Assembly: GCA_015680685.1 (NCBI GenBank)
Contig: MNCI01023687.1
Coordinates: forward strand, 870-64,869
DNA: 64,000 bases
Source: Gnetum montanum
Taxonomy: Eukaryota; Streptophyta; Gnetopsida; Gnetales; Gnetaceae
Direction of reading: 5' to 3'
Shown in pieces: positions 58,085 through 64,000 of this stretch (within the stretch, counting starts at the first letter, position 1; every line of letters begins with the position of its first letter). The translations under genes and the position numbers were made by a program. The notes beneath the pieces are model-generated. The model saw only the letters and a program-made list of their open reading frames with translations, had not been told where the DNA came from and searched no databases.

Positions 58085-59364
58085 CCAACATTGAATATAC
58101 ACTAACCTCATTGTCAAGCCAAAACGAGAATCGCAGCGGCATTTGAATCCCAAGTTAAAGCAGATTATCAAAGAGGAGATTGAACAACTCCTCAAAGCGG
58201 GATTCATCTACCCTATCAGAGATAGTGAGTGGGTACATGATCGTACCTAAGAAGGGAGGCAAATGGTGGGGGTGCATTGATTTCTAGCTACTCAACATGG
58301 CAAATTTCAAGGACCTTTTTCCATTGCCTTTCATTGACCAAGTGATGGGCACCATTTTAGGGCACAGCTATTACAGCTTTCTGAATGGTTATAGTGGCTA
58401 TAACCAAATTTGAATTACACCAGAAAATTAGGCAAAGACAACTTTCACAAGTCCTTCGGGGACTTTTGCTTATCATTAGATGCCATTTGGTCTATGTAAT
58501 GCCCTAGCCACATTTCAATGATTAGTTCTCAGCATTTTCCAACAATAGATTAGTAGCAGGGTAGAAGTCTTTATGGATGATTTTTCTATCTATGGAGCTA
58601 TGTTCGAGCAAGCCTTGGAACGTCTTAAGCAGGTGTTGAAGAGATGTGTTGAAACAAACCTCCAGATCAATTGGCAAAAGAGCCATCTCATGGTCCAGAA
58701 AGGCATAGTCTTGGGGCATTTCATTTCAAAAGTAAGAATCGAGGTGGACCCTAAAAAAATAAGGGTCATCTAAAGAATAACCCACCAACCCAAAATAGTC
58801 AAAGAAGTGTGATCATTCTTTGGTCATACTAGCTACTACCGGTGCTTCATCGAGAATTTTTCTAAAATAGCCAAGTCATTGGTAGAATTGACAAAGAAGG
58901 ATGCATTGTTCATCTAAACCCCTGCATATGAAGCAACATTTCAGCAATTAAAGCAAAAGCTTGTTGAAACCCCCATTCTTCAAGCACCAGATTAGTCCAG
59001 ACCATTTCATGTGATGACCAATGCATTAAATTATGCTTTGGGGCCAGTGCTTATGCAGATGGATGATCAAAAACATCCATATTATATTCACTACGTAAGC
59101 TGGAGCATTGCAGGTGCACAACTGAACTACACCACCACAGAAAAAGAGTTGATGGCAATGGTGTTTACCTTAGAAAAGTTTAAGAACTATGTGCTTAGCT
59201 ATAAAGTGTTTGTGCACACAAATCATAGCGCCATCAAATTTCTAATGAACAAACCAACGATGAGCCCTCGTGTCATATGGTGGTTCGTGATTTTGCAGGA
59301 ATTCGATCTCACAATGGTAGATTGTAAAGGTGTGGAGAATGTGGTTATGGATCACTTATCATGA
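58085..59364 (+). pseudogene. T8 reverse transcriptase and RNase H
   Basis: RT from about 58090: KQIIKEEIEQLLKAGFIYPI, then IVPKKGGKWWGCIDF, LPFIDQVMGTILGHSYYSFL and TFTSPSGTFAYH.MPFGLCN. The catalytic FMDD is intact at 58570-58581. The thumb follows with LQINWQKSHLMVQKGIVLGH. RNase H at 58990-59364: PFHVMTNALNYALGPVLMQ, LNYTTTEKELMAMVFTLEKF and FVHTNHSAIKFLMNKP, an open 117-codon stretch. Its first acidic residue (usually D in 'SDAS') is N (TNAL). Stops are of CAG-to-TAG, TGG-to-TGA and CGA-to-TGA type. Confidence 0.85.
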
Positions 59365-59544
59365 CTAAGATGGGATGACAAGAAGAAAGAGAGATCTTTA
59401 TTTGACCAATTCCCTAATGAATCTCTCCTTGCAAGGGCTATTAATACACAAATGCCTAATGAACCAAAATGGTATGACACCATTCTCACTTATTTGCTCA
59501 AGTAAGAATTGCCGCAATGGCTAGACACTAGAAAGAAATAATAG

Positions 59545-60818
59545 TTTCTTCACTGGGTCAAGCATTTTATGGAGATTGATGGAAACATTTACAAAGTTTG
59601 TTCCGATGGCCTGGTACGTTGGTGTGTTCCTGATACGGATCAACTACGCATTCTCCAAGATGCTCATGAAGGTCCTTGTTGGGGCCATTATGCTGGGAGA
59701 TGCACGACCATAAAAATCCTCATGGTAGGGTATTATTGGCCAACAATCTTCAGGGATGCACATCAATTCATCTGCGCTTATGATCATTGCCAAAGAGATG
59801 GTGGAATGATAGCTCGAATGGAGGGACCACAACAATGGATACAACCTCTTGAGCCATTCAATATTTGGGGCATTGACTTTATGGGTTCCATCACACCTTT
59901 ATCAAATGGAAAGGCATATATAGTAGTTGCAATTGACTATTGTACCAAGTGGGTAGAAGTAGCAGTCGTCATTGACTGTACATCCAACACTGCTGCTCAG
60001 TTTGTACAACAAAACATCGTAAATAGGTTTGGTGTACCTCGTGCATTAATTTCTAATAATAGAACTCATTTTACAAGTGCCACTTTTTGAAAACTGATGC
60101 AGTGCTTGGGGGTTGAACATAAACTCACAACACCATATCATCCCCAAGCCAAGGTCAAGCTAAGATCACTAATTGGGAGATTACAAAAATCCTAACGCAT
60201 ACCATTAGCAAATACCAAAGGGACTAGAGGACTAAATTAAATGATGTCCTTTGGGCCTATCGCTCCACATTGAAGCTTTCCATAGGTTATTCTCCCTATG
60301 AGCTTGTGTATGGAAAACTACCAACATTGCCAATCCAATTTGAGCTCTGTACACTCTCTACAGCCTGTGACATTGACCTAAATCTAAGTCTAGCATAGAA
60401 ATAATAATTGATAAACCTTAACTTGCTAGAAAAAAATTGGTTAATGGCCCTATCATCCAATGAAATGCATAAGGCATTTAACAAGAAATGCTATGACCTC
60501 AAAATAAGAAAAGTCAAGTTTCAACCAGGAGACAAGGTTCTCTATTGGAATCTTGCGCATGTACCCTAACGAACCAAATTTTAAACATTGTGGGAAGGAT
60601 CTTACATCATTGATGAGACTTTTCCATCTGAGGCCATTATAATCTACAAACCTGATAGCCTAAATAAGAAATAATTAGTCAACATTCAACAAATAAAACC
60701 TTTCCATGAGCCCAAGCCAACCAACTCAACAAATACCTCGCTAGATGGACAACCACGTTCAATCTTTTGGATCTCTCCCTTCCAACTTAGTCGTGGGGGA
60801 GATGGCCACCCATATTAA
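59545..60818 (+). pseudogene. T8 integrase
   Basis: Zinc-binding part at 59640-59805: HEGPCWGHYAGR and CAYDHCQRDGG. Core: FNIWGIDFMGSITPLSNGK (D present), YCTKWVEVAVVIDC, then FGVPRALISNNRTHF, where the second catalytic D is N. A frameshift follows and TPYHPQA.GQAKITNWEITK has K in place of the catalytic E. The C-terminal part reads WAYRSTLKLSIGYSPYELVY and ends PFQLSRGGDGHPY with TAA 60816-60818. An open 173-codon stretch covers 59569-60090. Catalytically dead. Confidence 0.85.
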
Positions 60819-62029
60819 CACCTCTTTTGGCTCCTCAGTCTTTTGACCTTTTTTGTTTTATACATTTTTGATTTTACAACTTTTTGTTTTCATCTTCTTT
60901 GTTTTACATATTTGTATTTTTAAGGTTATTGATCTTCTCTTAGTCTTTGTTTTACACCACTGTTAATATATTCAATATCTATTGTCTAGTCTTTTACTTT
61001 CTTTTATGGTTATGTTTGCTTGTGTTTAATGTGTTTCTCTACTTTTTCTACTAATAAGGTGGCAAGTACAATGGTAATGCACTGCTTGATGGTGGTATGC
61101 TTCATTTGTAATTTGATTGTTGATGTCTAGTTTCTGACTTTGAATGTCATTACTGATGACTGGGACATGGTTTCTTTTCATATAATAGGTAGTGAGTCCA
61201 CATCATCCACCCATCCACATACTCTATGGTTTTTCTTGTTTTGGAAGCATGCAGTCTCTTCTTCATTAATGCAACTTTAATAAATTGGTGACTTGTGTAG
61301 TTTTCGGAATTAGGAAGGAACCAAAGGTTTGGACAGGGTGTGACTTCAAAGGGATGCAATATTCTTTGTGCTTCTCTATTTTCCAATGTACAGGAGTGTT
61401 CTCGTAAGCTTCTCATCATTCTGTGTCATTTCACAATAGGAAGTTAAATAAGTCCTTGCATGGTGTGGTCCTCATCACAAAAAAAAAAGATGAGGATTCA
61501 AAGCATACCCCAAGGACAAAATAAATGCAAAAAATGCATGGGTCTTTGCATGGTGTGGTTCCCATTTAAAAAAAAAACATGAGAATTCAAAGCACACCCC
61601 TTAGACCAAATAAAAAGGCTACAAGCACTGGTTATGAGACTTGTCTTATCTCCTCTAACTAAGGCCCTTTCTCACTTCCTACCTTCACTCTAATTTGGAA
61701 CGGTGGTTGTTTTGTGGAAGCATTCTTGTGTCTCAGGGGATGGACTAGCCTTAGAATGTCGATGCGAAGTCACTGAAAGTGGTTGATTTTGATCTGGACT
61801 AAGGATGGATCCTACCAAGTCATTGAATCACAAACTCCACAAGGGACTACATGTGACCATAATTAGGAACTCCATTCCACTCTCTTTGTCATCCATCTAT
61901 GCTTTTCATGCCTCACCTCATTGCTAATTTCATGTTTTGATTCAATGTCCTAGTTTGATGTGTCGGGTTTCTCAATCAGTTACTTTTGGGTTTCTATATT
62001 TAACTTTTCGTAACCATTAATCATCCATG

Positions 62030-62109
62030 ATGCCCACAGACTCCTTGGTTTGAAGTTATGCAAGGGCATAAAAGGCCTGTGCCTACTTTGGGAAGGACCC
62101 ACTTGCATA
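62030..62109 (+). other. Pseudoknot-like conserved RNA element, T8 copy
   Basis: S1: ATGCCC 62030-62035 with GGGCAT 62064-62069. S2: TATGCAA 62057-62063 with TTGCATA 62103-62109. Compared with T4/T7, two S2 pairs changed on both sides. Loop 1 21 nt, loop 3 33 nt, with AGGC/GCCT hairpin (62073-62084). Confidence 0.6.
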
Positions 62110-62430
62110 TCTTTTGGTTTGGTTAAGTTAAGTTTTTTACCCTTAGACATTGTTACAATCAAATTCTTTTTATTTACCCCATCCATGTCATCCAATTGTA
62201 TGCACCTTCACAACTGTTTATAATGAACTCCTTTTTATTATTGTGAATACCCTCCTTGTGTTAAGCTTTTTCTGAATTGTATGGATCACTTCTCTTACTT
62301 AACTCATTTGTTAGTCTTTCCACTAACAACATCAAGCAACCAATCTATCACAATCACAACCTGGCTAGATAAAATCACTAACAAGACAAGGTATTTAGCC
62401 ATTATCTGTTGCACTATATATACTAATCCT

Positions 62431-62450
62431 TAGTTTTGTTGTGATTACAG
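62431..62450 (+). promoter_or_regulatory. Splice-acceptor-like site before T8 3' ORF remnant
   Basis: TACTAAT branch-point-like word at 62421-62427, then TTTTGTTGTGATTACAG ending 62450. Confidence 0.45.
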
Positions 62451-62715
62451 TGGGAAATGTGGATTGGAAGCAGGATTGTCGTCACCAAGGAGGATGCAAC
62501 CATATCACTCATGGGAGATTGTTCATAACCGCTGGATCTCTTCTACCTCTCCCTCATTCTTCTGTTGCCAAGAGGGGTTGGATGTCCTTTGGATCCATTG
62601 GTGTTTTTTCCTATGTCATGAACACCCAATTTTGTACACAATTGTAATATTGTATGCTTGGGCACTCCTGTATTTGTTTGTTTTCTCTGTGTCACTCTGC
62701 ATGTTAGTCAAATAA
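62451..62715 (+). pseudogene. T8 3' ORF remnant
   Basis: Follows the acceptor-like site. ATG 62457 opens a short frame (MWIGSRIVVTKEDATISL). A second frame stays open to 62715 and contains a hydrophobic run, WALLYLFVFSVSLCMLV, that could span a membrane, but it has no ATG. No clear match to the T4/T7 3' ORF. The role cannot be assigned. Confidence 0.3.
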
Positions 62716-62767
62716 GTCCACACCCCCTAATATATTTTGTAAAGGACTTGTTCCTCTTCTTCGATAC

Positions 62768-62800
62768 TCGAGGACGAGTTTTCATTCAGTCATGGGGGTA
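62768..62800 (+). other. T8 polypurine tract and preceding hairpin
   Basis: CTCGAGGACGAG, then 'cattcagtcatgggggta' directly before the 3' LTR; same layout as T4. Confidence 0.8.
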
Positions 62801-63666
62801 TGATAAATCATGTTTTTCAATACTCCAATATTGGGGTGGCCGCGATATCGGGTATGCGATATCATAGCCCAAGATGTGATATTGTACATTCGATATTGGA
62901 GGGTTACTCTTGGGTCTATAAATACATCGTCTAGGTGCACAATTGGAAGTAAGTTTTTGGCAGTCAAGTAGCAAAACTCTTGTAGTTTGTCCATTTGAAA
63001 GTTAGAATATTTTCCAAGTGCCTGCAGCAAGAGGTTTAAGTGTGAACGGATCTTTATTCAAGCATTGATGTACCTGAGCACACCATTGTGTTGGCAATAA
63101 AGATGAACTCTTTGATTCATTGCTTGCAGCACTTGAGACTTTCTTTATTATGTATTTATATTTTATGCAATTTACGTAAATATTATTTTTACAGTAATTA
63201 ATTTTGATCAATCAAGCAAATCATTAAAATACACAAGTACAACCCCCTTCGAGCATACGTGTGATGCTTGGTAGCTCAGAAACGATTAGCGTTTGACAGC
63301 CCAACAGCGTTTGCACAAAGTTTAGGATGTGTCCAGGAAGTGGGAACAATTACTTGTGTTATGCTAGACTAGACTATAGTTTACTTAGCAATTAATCACT
63401 CTTAGCATTTAATCACTCTTACTTCATTCTTGTTCTAGGCGAATAATTTTATAAAGACATAAAATAATAAATATTTTATGCCTTAGTCACACTTAACCAT
63501 ACAATTGTACTCTACAAGTGGGACTGGGAAGTCAACAAACGGACAACATACACGCACTGTTTAGCTCTATTGTACTTAGTAATTATAGTTTGCGGAATTC
63601 GACCGAATCGCACGTGAACACCTGTGATTCATATGGTTGGACATAGGGGCACCTTGTTGCTCATCA
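62801..63666 (+). repeat. T8 3' LTR
   Basis: TGATAAATCATG start, GCTCATCA end, 866 bp. Matches the 5' LTR along its length with scattered transitions. TATA 62917-62924. Followed by the target copy cacgt. Confidence 0.9.
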
Positions 63667-63671
63667 CACGT

Positions 63672-64000
63672 ATTCACTTAATTATCTCAACACTATTGCT
63701 TGGTTTGCCCACTAGCATAACATTTGGTAATCCAAATAGTGGGTACGTGAGTTCAGGACATATATGGCAAGCTGGGAATAGACATTCATAGTCTTTAGGC
63801 TAGTTTAGGATTTATCTTCTTGTTATTAATTAGATTAATTAAATAATTAATTTTCATGTTTTCATCTAGCTTAGCCACAACTTCACAACATCAATAATTA
63901 TATGTCTCACTTTATAGTAAATCATATGTGATAGAGCTACCACTAGTCCAAGGAAGAAGACAATGATCTGCGATCAATGCTTAACAATCTAAATACCACA
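63672..64000 (+). repeat. T2 3' LTR, second part
   Basis: Matches the T2 5' LTR 1795-2125 (for example 'ttgcttg.tttgccca.tagcataaca' and 'tagtttaggatttatcttc'). Continues past the window edge. Confidence 0.85.

Larger units (their letters stand above)
60819..62450 (+). other. T8 leader (untranslated) with the conserved blocks
   Basis: T-rich tract 60840-61020, 'tagtgagtccacatcatccaccca' blocks near 61190, 'gggtgtgacttcaaagggatg' near 61337, 'ctcctctaactaaggcccttt' near 61653 shared with T2, and the pseudoknot-like element 62030-62109. Ends with acceptor-like GTGATTACAG. Confidence 0.6.
53573..63666 (+). mobile_element. T8: full-length Athila-like LTR retrotransposon with perfect target duplication
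   Basis: 10.1 kb, flanked by cacgt at 53568-53572 and 63667-63671. LTRs 53573-54452 and 62801-63666, tRNA-Asp-like primer site, gag, protease, RT, RNase H, integrase, leader, 3' ORF remnant, polypurine tract. Only one RNase H is present, and the integrase segment FGVPRALIS is of Athila type. It is the only element here with all enzyme domains in order. It has stops in most domains and lost integrase catalytic residues, so it cannot move by itself now. Confidence 0.9.
1278..64000 (+). mobile_element. T2: gag-only Athila-like LTR element, outer host of the nest
   Basis: A non-autonomous element whose own sequence is scattered: 5' LTR 1278-2210, gag 2343-4616, gag/pol end 37304-37848, leader 37849-39330, short 3' remnants 46614-46694 and 52951-53091, and 3' LTR 53092-53572 plus 63672 to beyond the window edge. 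With insertions removed it is about 6-7 kb, close to T4 (6.3 kb). Protease, RT and integrase are absent. The 3' ORF is lost between 39330 and 53091. The two LTRs match each other along the TATA region and along the 'tagtttaggatttatcttc' region. T3, T6, T9/T7 and T8 all lie inside it, so T2 is the oldest insertion. Confidence 0.75.

Noticed and set aside
62464-62715. Envelope-like membrane protein in T8
   Set aside because: There is a hydrophobic run, but no ATG in frame, no signal peptide and no similarity to the T4/T7 3' ORF; too weak to call an envelope gene.
1-64000. CRISPR arrays, rRNA or tRNA genes
   Set aside because: No regularly spaced repeats with unique spacers and no rRNA or tRNA cores recognised; tRNA-like strings are only primer-binding sites.

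Overview
The window is nuclear DNA from a seed plant with a large, repeat-filled genome. I see no intact host gene, rRNA, tRNA or CRISPR array. Almost every base belongs to LTR retrotransposons nested inside one another, mostly Ty3/gypsy of the Athila and Tat groups plus one Copia-like element. Most are broken by stop codons and frameshifts. A gymnosperm or a large-genome angiosperm would both fit, and the sequence alone does not decide. There is one 93-base assembly gap (14983-15075) and one probable assembly duplication around a single N (20906).

Layout. T1 is the LTR of a minus-strand element cut by the window edge (1-595). T2 is a gag-only Athila-like element: 5' LTR 1278-2210, gag 2343-4616 resuming at 37304-37848, leader to 39330, a short 3' remnant, and a 3' LTR 53092-53572 resuming at 63672. 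It is the outer host of the nest. T3 is a giant Tat/Ogre-like element inserted in T2 gag (4617-37303): LTRs, gag, protease, a very long intron-like interval, then RT, two RNase H domains and integrase. That interval holds an antisense, multi-exon gene (11046-22662, minus), which is split by T4 (14102-20432). T4 is a compact gag-only element with LTRs and a target-site duplication. The interval also holds T5, a Copia-like element lacking pol (23372-29293), and a young 789-bp inverted repeat (25607-26395 / 29180-29968). T6 (39331-46613) is a minus-strand Tat-like element. T7 (about 46776-52376) is a truncated gag-only element sitting inside a minus-strand LTR, T9 (46695-46775 and 52377-52950). 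T8 (53573-63666) is a full-length Athila-like element with gag, protease, RT, RNase H and integrase. It is flanked by a perfect 5-bp duplication and inserted in the T2 3' LTR.

How the parts relate. T2, T4 and T7 keep gag, the last codons of pol, a roughly 1.5-1.9 kb untranslated leader and (T4, T7) a 3' ORF, but lack protease, RT and integrase. T8 has the same leader plus the enzymes, so it resembles the autonomous partner that would mobilise the others. All four leaders carry an RNA-like element with a pseudoknot topology and compensatory base changes. In T4, T7 and T8 the leader ends in a splice-acceptor-like site. T4 and T7 also share an internal TATA region. The 3' ORFs of T4, T7 and T5 and the antisense gene of T3 share a similar 'VxGxxVxxSxxxIxxxLGxP'-type segment, with coiled coil and proline-rich ends in several, although they sit in different element groups and orientations.

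All functional statements rest on motif reading by eye; no database search was run.
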